This document shows positions 1 through 11,163 of a stretch of DNA of 64,000 nucleotides, one piece after another (positions within the stretch are counted from its first letter, which is position 1; every line of letters begins with the position of its first letter). The DNA is from Bifidobacterium bohemicum DSM 22767 (GTDB lineage: Bacteria; Actinomycetota; Actinomycetes; Actinomycetales; Bifidobacteriaceae), in NCBI RefSeq assembly GCF_000741525.1, contig NZ_JGYP01000001.1, forward strand, positions 434,001 to 498,000, in the 5' to 3' direction. The notes beneath the pieces were generated by a model. It was given only the letters and a program-made list of their open reading frames with translations. It made no database searches and had not been told where the DNA came from. The translations under genes and the position numbers were made by a program.

Positions 1-399
1 GCCCACCTTAGCCAACATCCTGCGAACGCGCCCGGCACGCTCAGCCTTGCTCAATCGATAGTGCAGCCTCAGCGGCAGTTCGATTTGACGACCCACAGTC
101 GTAACCGGGTTCAGGCTGGAAAAAGGATCCTGCAATATGGTTCCCACATATCGACCCCTCAGGTCCGCAAGCGTGACCTCATCGGCACCAACCGCCTCAA
201 CCCCTGACAAATTAACGGAGCCCGAAAGCACCGCATCATCAGGAGTCAGTCCCAGCATCGCTTTGGAAATCATCGACTTACCGGACCCGGACGAGCCGAT
301 AAGCCCCACACGCTCACCATCCGCTATGTCGAGATCGACATCCGAAACCAGGGTTTGGGAGCCGATCACGATACCTAGATCGCGTATCGAAACACTCAT
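1..399 (-). CDS. Oligopeptide/dipeptide ABC transporter ATP-binding protein (3' end outside window)
   Basis: This is the N-terminal 133 residues of an ABC ATPase that continues beyond base 1. It would energise peptide import by the two permeases encoded just upstream. A Walker A motif GSSGSGKS lies near residues 36-43, and a Q-loop in the context ILQDPFSSLNP, typical of the OppD/DppD subfamily, follows near residue 88. The ATG at 397-399 overlaps the stop codon of the upstream permease (ATGA), so the genes are translationally coupled. The signature motif and Walker B are outside the window. The domain call is firm; the exact substrate is inferred from the neighbours. Confidence 0.9.
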   Translation of the reverse strand, partial: MSVSIRDLGIVIGSQTLVSDVDLDIADGERVGLIGSSGSGKSMISKAMLGLTPDDAVLSGSVNLSGVEAVGADEVTLADLRGRYVGTILQDPFSSLNPVTTVGRQIELPLRLHYRLSKAERAGRVRRMLAKVG

Positions 400-1448
400 G
401 CGGCGACCTTTCGCAGGGCGGTGTTGACGATTGGGTCAATGGCCTGCCTCAACACATCTCCGAACAGGTTCAAAGCCACGACCACGACCGTGACGGTCAA
501 CCCCGGCCAGACCACCGTGAGCGGGTAGACGTCGATAAGCTTGACCGACGTAGACAACGAATGCCCCCAGCTCGGCACTCCACTGGGCACGCCCACGCCC
601 AGATAGGTCAACCCGCTCTCGGCCAGAATCGCGGTGCCGGCGGACAGCGAAAGCTGCACCATAATGGACGGAAGGCTGTTAGGCAACACATGGCGGAACA
701 GTACGTAGCCGCCGGAAGCGCCGGAGGCACGGGCCGAGACCGCATAGTCCGAACCAGCGGCCAACAAGGCCTGTGGTCGGGCTATCCGTGCTAGGTTGAG
801 CCCGTAACCCACACCGCAGGCAAGGATGATGACCGCTATTGACGCGCCCATCGGCACAGCCAGAATAAGCGCGATAAGCACCGTGGGAATGGAGATGAGC
901 GCGTCAACGGCGACAACCGATATGGCCGAAACCATCTTCGAACGAGAGACCATCGCCATCAGCAGGGTCACACCGACCACCCCCGCCAGCATCACCGACA
1001 GTATCGCGATCAACAGATTCGTACGAGCCCCGGCCATCAGCCAACTGAACACATCCGCGCCGGTGCCATCCGTGCCCAGCAGATGATCGGCGCTTGGCGG
1101 CGCCCATACATGATACCCGTCGGTTTCCCACAATTTTTTTGGCGTCCAGACGATAGACGCCAGTGAAACCACAATCCAACACGCAAGAACGACCAACGCG
1201 AAACGCCCCTCGCCTTGCGACCACATCGAACGAAGCACGACGGCTAGTTTGCCCAGCCCCTTCAACGAAACCGGTTCATCAGGCGTATGCAAGGCCGGCC
1301 GCGGACTCGAATCCCTGCCTTGAGGCGAACCCTCGGCACCGGCCGGTCCAACGGCATCCGCCTGGCACGAACCGGCCACGACATCGGAGATTCCCAACCG
1401 CCCGTCGTGCACGGTCTCCGCGGGCAACATATCATGTTGTGCCATCAC
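396..1448 (-). CDS. Peptide ABC transporter permease, DppC/OppC type
   Basis: A 350-residue membrane permease subunit for import of peptides. The first 70 residues are a hydrophilic N-terminal tail, followed by a first membrane segment (VVLACWIVVSLASIV) and then the BPD_transp_1 domain. The coupling-loop (EAA-like) region near residues 235-260 reads ARASGASGGYVLFRHVLPNS, which docks the ATPase. Its start overlaps the stop of the DppB-type permease by four bases and its own stop overlaps the ATPase start, so all three are one tightly coupled operon. The N-terminal tail is longer than usual; a start further downstream cannot be excluded. Confidence 0.9.
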   Translation of the reverse strand: MMAQHDMLPAETVHDGRLGISDVVAGSCQADAVGPAGAEGSPQGRDSSPRPALHTPDEPVSLKGLGKLAVVLRSMWSQGEGRFALVVLACWIVVSLASIVWTPKKLWETDGYHVWAPPSADHLLGTDGTGADVFSWLMAGARTNLLIAILSVMLAGVVGVTLLMAMVSRSKMVSAISVVAVDALISIPTVLIALILAVPMGASIAVIILACGVGYGLNLARIARPQALLAAGSDYAVSARASGASGGYVLFRHVLPNSLPSIMVQLSLSAGTAILAESGLTYLGVGVPSGVPSWGHSLSTSVKLIDVYPLTVVWPGLTVTVVVVALNLFGDVLRQAIDPIVNTALRKVAA

Positions 1449-2413
1449 ATCCGCCCTTCCGACGAACGACGCAGGCGCGGATCAAGCACACGATGCAGAA
1501 CGTCAACGAACAAACCAACCAGAAGGAAGAACGCCGCCAACATGAACAGCTCGCTTTGCACCGCGATAAGGTCCCTGTCACCCAAATCCGCGATCAGGCC
1601 GGACCCGACGCCAGGCAACGCGAAAAGATTCTCAATGACCATTACCCCAGTGACCATGTTGGCGAACATGAGTCCCGCCACGCTGACCAGTTGCGGCACA
1701 ATCACACGCAATCCCACGTGAATCAACGCCTGCGCTCGCGTATACCCGCAGGCCATCGCCTCGATCATACAACCATTATGCATTACGTCTGCGAGAGCGG
1801 AACGAGTATACCGCATCAGACTTGCACCATCAATCAGACCAACGGTCAACGCCGGCAGCACCAGGGAGGCGAACGCCGCCCCAGGAGAGCCCCAACCCTC
1901 CTGGGGAAAACCCTGCGACGGGAAGAGCCCAATCAAACCGACCCCGCGCGCAAACAGCAGGACAAGCAGCAATCCACCCCAAAGCGCAGGGATCGAACCG
2001 CCCACTATCCCAAAGACACGAAAGAAGGTGCGCACACCGTTGCCGGTTGCCAGACTGGCGGCCACTCCAAGACCAAGCCCTACGGCCGATGCGATGAGCA
2101 ATCCAAATATAATCAGCGGAAAAGTGATGGACGCACGCTCGACCACCATCGATGTCACCGACTGTCCGGTCAGCATTGATTTGCCGTAATCTCCTGTCAG
2201 AAGGCCGGCCATCCAGTCGATGTATTGTTGGGGCAAGGGTCTATTCAGACCCATTTCGGCCCGCAACTGCGCGACGCGCCCCGGCGGTGAATTCAGACCG
2301 GCCATAACGACAGCCACATCTCCCGGCAGAATGCGCAACGCCGCGAAGATCACCACGGACAACCCCAACAACGCCACCGCGAACGATACCAGACGTCGTA
2401 TCAAAAACCTCAT
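1445..2413 (-). CDS. Peptide ABC transporter permease, DppB/OppB type
   Basis: A 322-residue inner-membrane permease, partner of the DppC-type subunit downstream. It begins MRFLIRRLVSFAVALLGLSV, a classic DppB N-terminus with the first membrane helix, followed by LRILPGD, which is conserved in the family. The ATG at 2411-2413 was chosen over an upstream in-frame ATG (2449) because a GGAG ribosome-binding site lies six bases before it and because the family begins there. The EAA-like loop reads ACGYTRAQALIHVGLRVIVP. The substrate-binding protein gene ends 169 bases upstream on the same strand, completing the transporter. Confidence 0.9.
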   Translation of the reverse strand: MRFLIRRLVSFAVALLGLSVVIFAALRILPGDVAVVMAGLNSPPGRVAQLRAEMGLNRPLPQQYIDWMAGLLTGDYGKSMLTGQSVTSMVVERASITFPLIIFGLLIASAVGLGLGVAASLATGNGVRTFFRVFGIVGGSIPALWGGLLLVLLFARGVGLIGLFPSQGFPQEGWGSPGAAFASLVLPALTVGLIDGASLMRYTRSALADVMHNGCMIEAMACGYTRAQALIHVGLRVIVPQLVSVAGLMFANMVTGVMVIENLFALPGVGSGLIADLGDRDLIAVQSELFMLAAFFLLVGLFVDVLHRVLDPRLRRSSEGRM

Positions 2414-2582
2414 CGAAGCTCCAAACACCCTTACATGAAGATAGGGCAACCGTCAAGCAACCCATTGAATCCAACAATGCAGGGCACAAACAGCCTGTTT
2501 GCCTTCACCCTGCCTGCCCTCATCCCGTCCGACGGCAGTCACAAGCCGCCTTCCCACTTGGCAAATAATCCACAAGGCAACC

Positions 2583-4451
2583 CTAGACAAGCGGTGTATA
2601 CTTCACTAAGCTCAAAGGCAGCAACGTCTGGTTGAGGTTCAGAGGAAAGCCCACAACGCCCTTTTCCATCGCCGTGGTGATTCGATAATTGAACAGCCAG
2701 TCCGCAGGCGCATCCTCGCTGACTCTTCTCGCCGCCCGCCGAAGATAGTCGTCACGATCCTTGTCGTTCAAGGACACCATTGCCTGGCCGTAGAGCAACT
2801 GCACGTCACGATTGTCGTAGTTGTAGTAATACTTCGGGTTGGCCCATGACGCAAAGTCGTGACTTTCATTGTGGTCTACCAGCGAAAGATCATAATCGTG
2901 ATTCTTGAGCACATCCTGAAGCCAGGTGGAGAATTCGACGACATTGACCTTCAGATCTATGCCGACGGCCTTCAACTGACTACGAAGCTGATCGCCCAGT
3001 TCAGTGCCGTAGATATTGGCGTAGGTCAGTCGCAACTCCAGAGGATGGGCAGGAGTGTAGCCGGCCTGCCGCATCAATTCCCTAGCCTTGTCGGGATTGT
3101 ATGGATATACGTCATTAAGGTCTTCATAACCCGGGTCCAAGCTGGGAATCGGACCACCAAGGGGCTTATCGGCACCTCCACGGGATGCGATCAGCTCACG
3201 GTGATTGATCGCGTAGCGAATCGCCTGCCGGACCCGCCTATCAGAGGTCTTCTCACCAGCGCAATTCATCGCGAGCACATATTTGTCGGTGTCGTCGCCG
3301 GAGGCCACCACATAATGGTCCGTATCCTTTTTGAACGGGGAGACAAGCCTCTGGTCGATGGGCGCCAAAACCTGAATGGCCCCAGACTTCAAAGCATTGA
3401 CCGCCGCGTTGTCGTCGGAAAAATACCGCAATACGATGGTCTGAGTCGCAGGCTTCGTGGCTGCCCAGTATCGGTCATTGGCTTTGAGCGTCAAGGAGCT
3501 GTTGGGCACATATTTCGCAACGGTATACGGTCCGGACCCCAACGCCTGCGTCTTCATATCGACCTTGCCGTCCTTATCGAGCACAAGGCCGGGCCGTCCG
3601 GCCAGCACCCAAAGCAGGTCGGCATACGGAGCCGTCAAATCAAGACGCACCGTTCTTTCGTCAACAGCCGTTATGGATTTGAAATTGAGTAGCGTATCGG
3701 CCCCTTGATAACCGTTGCGCATAAGCTCATCGATTGACCACACCACGTCGGAGGCGTCCAATTTGTCACCGTTGGAGAAGGACATCCCATCATTGAGATG
3801 GAAAATGTAGGACTTGCCGTCCGGGGTTCTAACCCAGCTTTTTGCGATGGCCGGAACGACCTTGTTGTCCACGCTACGGGCGACAAGCCCCTCGTACACA
3901 TTGCCGATCAACGCCTGATCGAGGGAGGAGCCCGACTGATTACGTATGTCAAGGTTCGTGGGCGCAAGCTTAAGCCCGATGGTGACGGTATCCGCCGGCT
4001 TGCCTGCAGGCTTGACCTTTGGGGCCTGCTGTTTGGCGAAAGTAATGACGAAGATCATCGCGACCACCACGACAATAGCGAAGATGGTCCAAATGACGCC
4101 CTGCCGAACTCCTCGAACACCGCCACCCGACCTGACCGTCCCACGACGATGTATGCTGTCACGAGAATCAGCCCGGCTAACAGCCCCGGCACCTCTGACA
4201 TGTTTCACATGAGCATTGAGCGACGGATCGGTACTTGAACCACTCGTTGAAATGGCACCCGAGCCCGAGCCTGCCGCAGAAGCGTCGGATGCATTGACCA
4301 TAGCCGAACCATTCTCGATCGCACCCGGCGTTGCGTTGACGGTATCCGAATCATGGGCATCAGGCGCCGGCTCGACGCTTGAATTCGTAGTGTCCTCAGC
4401 CATTTCATCGGTTGCGTCATTGTCGTTGTACGCACCTGTCATCTTAGGCAT
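2583..4451 (-). CDS. Peptide-binding protein (SBP family 5) anchored by an N-terminal membrane helix
   Basis: A 622-residue extracellular solute-binding protein of family 5, expected to capture oligopeptides for the permeases encoded downstream. Instead of a lipoprotein signal it has about 120 residues of acidic, Ser/Ala/Asp-rich sequence, then a single hydrophobic helix (IWTIFAIVVVVAMIFVITFA) and then the SBP domain beginning near TVTIGLKLAPTNLDI. So it looks membrane-anchored with a cytoplasmic N-terminal tail. The start at 4449-4451 follows a GAGGGG site by three bases; an upstream in-frame ATG (4490) lacks such a site. No Cys lipobox was found. Confidence 0.85.
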   Translation of the reverse strand: MPKMTGAYNDNDATDEMAEDTTNSSVEPAPDAHDSDTVNATPGAIENGSAMVNASDASAAGSGSGAISTSGSSTDPSLNAHVKHVRGAGAVSRADSRDSIHRRGTVRSGGGVRGVRQGVIWTIFAIVVVVAMIFVITFAKQQAPKVKPAGKPADTVTIGLKLAPTNLDIRNQSGSSLDQALIGNVYEGLVARSVDNKVVPAIAKSWVRTPDGKSYIFHLNDGMSFSNGDKLDASDVVWSIDELMRNGYQGADTLLNFKSITAVDERTVRLDLTAPYADLLWVLAGRPGLVLDKDGKVDMKTQALGSGPYTVAKYVPNSSLTLKANDRYWAATKPATQTIVLRYFSDDNAAVNALKSGAIQVLAPIDQRLVSPFKKDTDHYVVASGDDTDKYVLAMNCAGEKTSDRRVRQAIRYAINHRELIASRGGADKPLGGPIPSLDPGYEDLNDVYPYNPDKARELMRQAGYTPAHPLELRLTYANIYGTELGDQLRSQLKAVGIDLKVNVVEFSTWLQDVLKNHDYDLSLVDHNESHDFASWANPKYYYNYDNRDVQLLYGQAMVSLNDKDRDDYLRRAARRVSEDAPADWLFNYRITTAMEKGVVGFPLNLNQTLLPLSLVKYTPLV

Positions 4452-5348
4452 AATCCCCTCTTCAGCAACGCGATACGCCATCAAACGCACCGGTACCCCA
4501 TTTATCAGGTGTCCTCCGGAGACACCCCTTGCGCTAGCCGCCTATTAAGGTCGTCTGCACTTCTCAAGGATAGCTTACCACCAAGAAATCAGGGCCGCGA
4601 TTGAAAACCAATGAACGAGGCATGACCGATCAGCGGAGACGACCGCACTGCCGAAGCGCCACAAGCAGGTTGCCAATGCTGAAGCCCAGCACTGAAAGAC
4701 TGGCGTCAAGTCGCCCATGAAGGTCGTCATATTGTGCGGCATCGGACGAAAGACCTCATCGAGTGGTCAAGGAATTGTCTATAACCGTTTCGAAACGTAA
4801 AAACCAGAACCGCAATTTCAGCATTTCACCGACGACCGACTGCTTTCCGCGAAAGACGGCTACCATTATCGCCACACGGAACGCGGCAGTCGCCATTAAC
4901 GGACTTCGAATCCAGACGAGCCGGGAATTGGCGCCAGTGTGCCATATCGCAAATACTGAATTCAGAATCGTCGTGATCGACCCCGTCGCCTGGAACCCAT
5001 TTACGCCGAATAATTCCATACCTCCTGATTGTCCGGATCAATTTGCGTCACCACCAGCCGGAGACATCCGGTTCGGTACGCGTCCATGCCACTACGTCCA
5101 GAACAATACGCAACATCTGCTCGCCCATTCCAGGTCGGGCTTCCGAACAGGCGGAACGACGGCAATAGCCTCTGTCTCAATCGCCGCGGTCGGCATTACA
5201 CCCCTCCTGTCCTGCTTGACATTATGCAACCCCATACGAAGCAGCGCACAATCGTCGGAAGCCGGTACCACGATATCGCCTTGACCCAAGGCTTACCTAT
5301 AATAATAAGCAGCCAACAGCCACATTCAGCCAGAGTAAGGGAGCAGGT
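4452..5348. other. Intergenic region of about 900 bases without a supported gene
   Basis: Several open frames cross this stretch on both strands (for example 4763-5284 plus and 4756-5019 minus), but none has a good ribosome-binding site or a recognisable domain. Their overlap on opposite strands is typical of chance frames. A TATAAT hexamer at 5298-5303, about 45 bases before coaX, may be its -10 element, but no -35 at proper spacing is evident. The region may be decayed coding DNA. Confidence 0.4.
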
Positions 5349-6113
5349 ATGCTCGTCGCGGTCGATATCGGCAACACCAACATCGTCATCGGATTTCTCG
5401 ACGGCCGGCAAATAACCGGGACGTTCCGCGTCACGACTGCGGCACGGCACACCTCGGACGAGTATGGGCTCATGTTGATGCAGTTCCTTGCCGTCAAGGG
5501 TCTCAAGGCGCAGGACGTGGACGACGTCATCATCGCTTCGGTCGTGCCTCAGGTGATGCACTCATTCCGCGCCTCGATCGTCAAGTTCCTGGGGCTCGAA
5601 CCGATGGTGGTCGGACCCGGGGTCAAGTCCGGTCTGTCGATTCGTCTGGACGACCCGAAATCGCTGGGCGCGGATTGCCTGGCGGACTGCGTGGGGGCCT
5701 ACGGGGTATATGGCGGACCGGTACTCGTGGCCGATTTCGGAACCGCAACCACGTTCAACTACGTGAACGAACACAAAGCCATAATGTCGGGGCTTATCAG
5801 CCCCGGCCTTCAGACAGCGGCCAATTCGCTCGTTTCCGGAACCGCACAACTTCCCGAAGTGGAGATAACCCGCCCGGACTCGATACTCGCCACCGGCACG
5901 AAAACCGCCATGCAGGCAGGACTATACTATAATTTCCTTGGAGGCATCGAGCGTACGATCAGGCAGTTCCACGAAGAAATCGACGAGCCATTCCAAGTGA
6001 TTGCCACCGGAGGACTTGGTTCGGTGTTCATGGACGACACGGACATGATCGACGTATATGATCCGGACCTTATTTTCAAGGGGATGGAACTCATATACCA
6101 ACTGAATTCGTAA
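5349..6113 (+). CDS. coaX: Type III pantothenate kinase
   Basis: A 254-residue cytoplasmic enzyme that phosphorylates pantothenate with ATP, the first step of coenzyme A synthesis. The phosphate-binding motif DIGNTN is at residues 6-11. The second motif, ADFGTATTFN, and the glycine-rich GLISPGLQTAANSL follow in the order expected of the ASKHA-fold type III enzymes; near the C-terminus VIATGGLGSVF matches the adenosine motif. Length is usual for the family. A GGGAGCAGGT site precedes the ATG. It stands alone on the plus strand, converging with the sugar-binding protein gene at 6150. Confidence 0.95.
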   Translation: MLVAVDIGNTNIVIGFLDGRQITGTFRVTTAARHTSDEYGLMLMQFLAVKGLKAQDVDDVIIASVVPQVMHSFRASIVKFLGLEPMVVGPGVKSGLSIRLDDPKSLGADCLADCVGAYGVYGGPVLVADFGTATTFNYVNEHKAIMSGLISPGLQTAANSLVSGTAQLPEVEITRPDSILATGTKTAMQAGLYYNFLGGIERTIRQFHEEIDEPFQVIATGGLGSVFMDDTDMIDVYDPDLIFKGMELIYQLNS

Positions 6114-6149
6114 GGTCGTGCGGACCGCTTTCCACAAGACGACACGCCT

Positions 6150-7565
6150 TCAGTTGATTGTGAATCCCTGATTGTTGCCGTATTCCTTAAGATCCTTCTG
6201 CCACAACGCGATGCCGTCGGCAAGGCTAACCCTGGGACCGGGGTCGTCGGGCAACTGCAAGGGGGAACCGTCAGCGTTCGTCCGCCCCGCTTCGATTTGT
6301 CGCCGCACACGCAACCGCGTCTGCTCAGCGCTTTGCCAGCTATACGCCTTGCCCACAGTCGACCGGAAATCACCACGCGCGTAAACCTCGAACGGCAAGT
6401 ACTGGTAGCCCGTGGACACGTTCTCTGCGGCCCGGGCCAGAACCCGGTTGAACTCCTGGCCTCCAAAATAGGCTATGTCATTGCCGTGTACGTCGCGTAT
6501 GGTCGTTTTCGTCAACAGCTTTTCGGAATTGAGGGTGGCCACGTCGGCGGGGAACGCCCCACCGTCCACACGCCGAGCGATGCCTTTTTTATCCCGACAG
6601 ACATATTCGACGAAGCGCATGGCCGCATTGGGCTTACGGGTCAAGTGCAACACCGACAAGGCCGATCCACCGTTTTCGGCGTTCACCTGCGACCCATCGG
6701 GAGTGGGCATGCACCCCACACGCCACAATCCGGCGCCTCCGGGCACGTCGGACAAAAGCATCGAAGGCATCCATCCTCCTGAAAGCACCGAGGCCACCTG
6801 ACCGGAAGCAACGGCGGACTTCCAACCGTCGGACCATGTGGCGAGCCTTGTCTCGACCAACCCCTCGTCGATCATTTTCTGCCAGAATTCGGTGAATCTC
6901 AGGGTGCCTTTATCGCCGGCCAAATCGACGGTTACCGTTTTCCCGTCCCCGGACGTTTTAAACGGCCTGCCTCCGGCAAGCCAGACCATCGCGTTGTAAA
7001 AGCTGGCGTCGCCGGAGTCGGCCGCGATGTATACCCCGATGGCCTTGAGCTTTTTGGCCGCCTCATAATAGTCGTCCCAAGTGCGAATCCGCGACGCGTC
7101 CACTCCGGCTTGATGGAATACGTCCTCGTTGTAGAAGAAGGCCATGGGGCCGGAATCCATCGGCACCCCGTAGACCCGGCCGTTCAGCTGCACGCTGGAC
7201 CATGTGCCGGGGGTGTAGGCATCACCAAAGCCCCGCGTGCCGTCGGTCAGATCCCGCAACTGCCCACTGACCGCATATTGACGCAACGCAAAATATTCGA
7301 GTTGAACCACATCCGGCAGATCATAACCGTCCTGAATGGCGGAATTGAGATTGTCGTAGCCGCTGGTGGACTTAATGTCGACGCGCACATCGGGATTGTC
7401 CTTCTCGAAGGCCCGCGCCTCGGCCCGCATGCTCGGTTCCCAAGACCACACCGTGATGACGGTGCGGTCGTCAGGTGCGGCACCACAGCCGGCCATGGAG
7501 GCGACCGCGAGAACAAGCGTCGCCAGCGCCGTTCCGAGCCTTCTGCCCCATTTGCCTGCCGCCAT
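6150..7565 (-). CDS. Sugar ABC transporter substrate-binding lipoprotein (family 1), orphan
   Basis: A 471-residue extracellular sugar-binding lipoprotein. It has a signal sequence ending in a lipobox-like LAVASMAGC and then a family 1 SBP domain starting VITVWSWEPSMRAEARAFEK. The start at 7563-7565 was chosen over an earlier in-frame ATG (7703) because a GAGGTGAGG site precedes it and because the longer frame would overlap the GH42 gene. It lies 103 bases downstream of the GH42 gene on the same strand, with no permease genes next to it. It could share the permeases of the divergent operon at 12510-14341, an inference from proximity. Confidence 0.88.
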   Translation of the reverse strand: MAAGKWGRRLGTALATLVLAVASMAGCGAAPDDRTVITVWSWEPSMRAEARAFEKDNPDVRVDIKSTSGYDNLNSAIQDGYDLPDVVQLEYFALRQYAVSGQLRDLTDGTRGFGDAYTPGTWSSVQLNGRVYGVPMDSGPMAFFYNEDVFHQAGVDASRIRTWDDYYEAAKKLKAIGVYIAADSGDASFYNAMVWLAGGRPFKTSGDGKTVTVDLAGDKGTLRFTEFWQKMIDEGLVETRLATWSDGWKSAVASGQVASVLSGGWMPSMLLSDVPGGAGLWRVGCMPTPDGSQVNAENGGSALSVLHLTRKPNAAMRFVEYVCRDKKGIARRVDGGAFPADVATLNSEKLLTKTTIRDVHGNDIAYFGGQEFNRVLARAAENVSTGYQYLPFEVYARGDFRSTVGKAYSWQSAEQTRLRVRRQIEAGRTNADGSPLQLPDDPGPRVSLADGIALWQKDLKEYGNNQGFTIN

Positions 7566-7668
7566 ACCGCACCTCACCTCTATCGTCCGTTTCGGTAAGC
7601 CCAGTCTAACCCGTGCCACCTGACGACCGACTCCTCTCAAGGAATTAACATGCGGACCACATAAACTC

Positions 7669-9810
<2,142 letters not shown>

Positions 9811-9929
9811 TTATCCGATAACTCACCGCCCGTTCAACACGCCCGGCGGCTCTTCGACGATGCACAGGCTTTCGAAGCTCGCCCACGTGGCCGCATCCCT
9901 CTGAATCACCGATGACAACATTACCGCCA

Positions 9930-10952
9930 TCACCGCCTTCTCGTTGATTCGCGCTTCACCACATCAAACCTGGCCGTCAGTCTTGTCGGCTGGACGCCCC
10001 CATCGCCTGCTTCGATACGCCTGACAAGCAAGGACACGGCTTTACAGGCCAGATCATCGTTGTCTATCGCAATCGTGGTCAGCGAAGGAATCATAAATTC
10101 ATCTTCAACAACCCCATCGAAACCCATCACCGCCACGTCATCGGGGGCATGAATCCCGCGATCCGCCAGTCCGCGGATGGCGCCGAACGCAATGGAATCC
10201 GTCATGCAGAAAAGGCCGTCAAAGGAGCTCCCCCGATCAACGAGTTCATGGACCTTCCGCCGCGAGGTCGCAAAATCCCAATCGGCCAGACCGACGAAAT
10301 CAGCTTCCGATGATTGCAAGCCGGCTTGCTCGAAACCTTCCAACGCCCCTTGCACGCGGCGTCCGCCCACCGCGTTCGGCTCATCGGCCGCAGCGCGTCG
10401 ATCCGCCCCCAGGACCAGGATATGCCGACATCCGGCCTCAGCAAGATGCAATATGGCCGCCTTGGCTCCGGCTCGGCAAGGGGTGAAGACCGTATCGAAC
10501 ATCTGACGGTCAGACCGATCGTCCAGCAGAACGATGGGTTTGTTCCCGGAAAGCTCGGAAATCTCCGCATCCGAAACATGACCAGGACTGAAGATGGTTC
10601 CGTCACACAATTGACTCGTGACCTTTCGCAAAACGGCAACCTCGCCCTCCTGTGAATTCGCGGTCTGTTGGACTATGGCCTGCAAGCCACGGCGCGTGGC
10701 TTCCCGGGAAATTGCGGCGCTCATCTGCGAGGGGTAAGCCTTGTCCAGCTCAAAAATGGCAACGCCGATAACACCATTCCGCCCAGAGCGCAATGATCTA
10801 GCGGACAGATTGGCGGTATACCCCAGCTTCACTGCGGCCCGACGCACCTTTTCGGCAGTCGGGAGGGCAATGCGGGAATCCCCGCGCAATGCATAGGATG
10901 CCGTCGCCCGCGATACGCCGGCGGCTCTGGCGACATCTCCCATCGTGACCAC
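9930..10952 (-). CDS. LacI-family transcriptional regulator
   Basis: A 340-residue repressor-type regulator. The N-terminal helix-turn-helix (MGDVARAAGVSRATASYALR) and hinge (ANLSARSLRSGR) are followed by a periplasmic-binding-like sensor domain starting GVIGVAIF. The chosen start is a GTG at 10952 preceded by GGGGTGAT; an ATG nine bases later is the alternative. It is divergent from the sugar transporter operon at 11164, and LacI-type operators lie in the shared intergenic region, so it most likely represses that operon and itself until an oligosaccharide inducer binds. Confidence 0.93.
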   Translation of the reverse strand: MVTMGDVARAAGVSRATASYALRGDSRIALPTAEKVRRAAVKLGYTANLSARSLRSGRNGVIGVAIFELDKAYPSQMSAAISREATRRGLQAIVQQTANSQEGEVAVLRKVTSQLCDGTIFSPGHVSDAEISELSGNKPIVLLDDRSDRQMFDTVFTPCRAGAKAAILHLAEAGCRHILVLGADRRAAADEPNAVGGRRVQGALEGFEQAGLQSSEADFVGLADWDFATSRRKVHELVDRGSSFDGLFCMTDSIAFGAIRGLADRGIHAPDDVAVMGFDGVVEDEFMIPSLTTIAIDNDDLACKAVSLLVRRIEAGDGGVQPTRLTARFDVVKRESTRRR

Positions 10953-11039
10953 TTTTCATCACCCCATCGGAACCAACAGTAATGCTTTGGAATTCTCGGC
11001 ACGCTCGCCTTGCATCAACATACTACCAGTCCTATCGCG

Positions 11040-11057
11040 ATTTGACACGTTTCAAAT
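11040..11057. promoter_or_regulatory. LacI-type operator O1 overlapping the -35 of the sugar transporter operon
   Basis: The sequence ATTTGACACGTTTCAAAT is a near-palindrome with a CG centre, as LacI-family sites have (left half TTGACAC, right half reversed TTGAAAC). It contains the -35 hexamer TTGACA (11042-11047); a possible -10 TAGAAC lies at 11064-11069, 16 bases downstream. Binding here would block RNA polymerase. Confidence 0.7.
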
Positions 11058-11081
11058 TTATGGTAGAACTTATTGTATCCG

Positions 11082-11097
11082 TTTTGAATCGTGTCAA
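11082..11097. promoter_or_regulatory. LacI-type operator O2 downstream of the -10
   Basis: TTTTGAATCGTGTCAA, read on the other strand, is TTGACACGATTCAAAA. That matches 14 of 16 bases of operator O1 at 11042-11057. It lies just after the putative -10, so O1 and O2 flank the core promoter about 40 bases apart, in opposite orientation. Confidence 0.65.
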
Positions 11098-11163
11098 TGA
11101 AGTCTCAGCGGTTCTACGGATGCCCAATACCTTAACTTCTTGTATTTCAATGAAGGAGAGACA

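Noticed and set aside
1163..2179. Long plus-strand open frame of 338 codons
   Set aside because: It is the opposite-strand shadow of the two peptide permease genes; its composition is Arg/His/Gln-rich and it has no domain.
4763..5284. Plus-strand open frame of 173 codons before coaX
   Set aside because: No ribosome-binding site, no recognisable family, and competing frames on the other strand. A decayed gene is possible but nothing identifies it.
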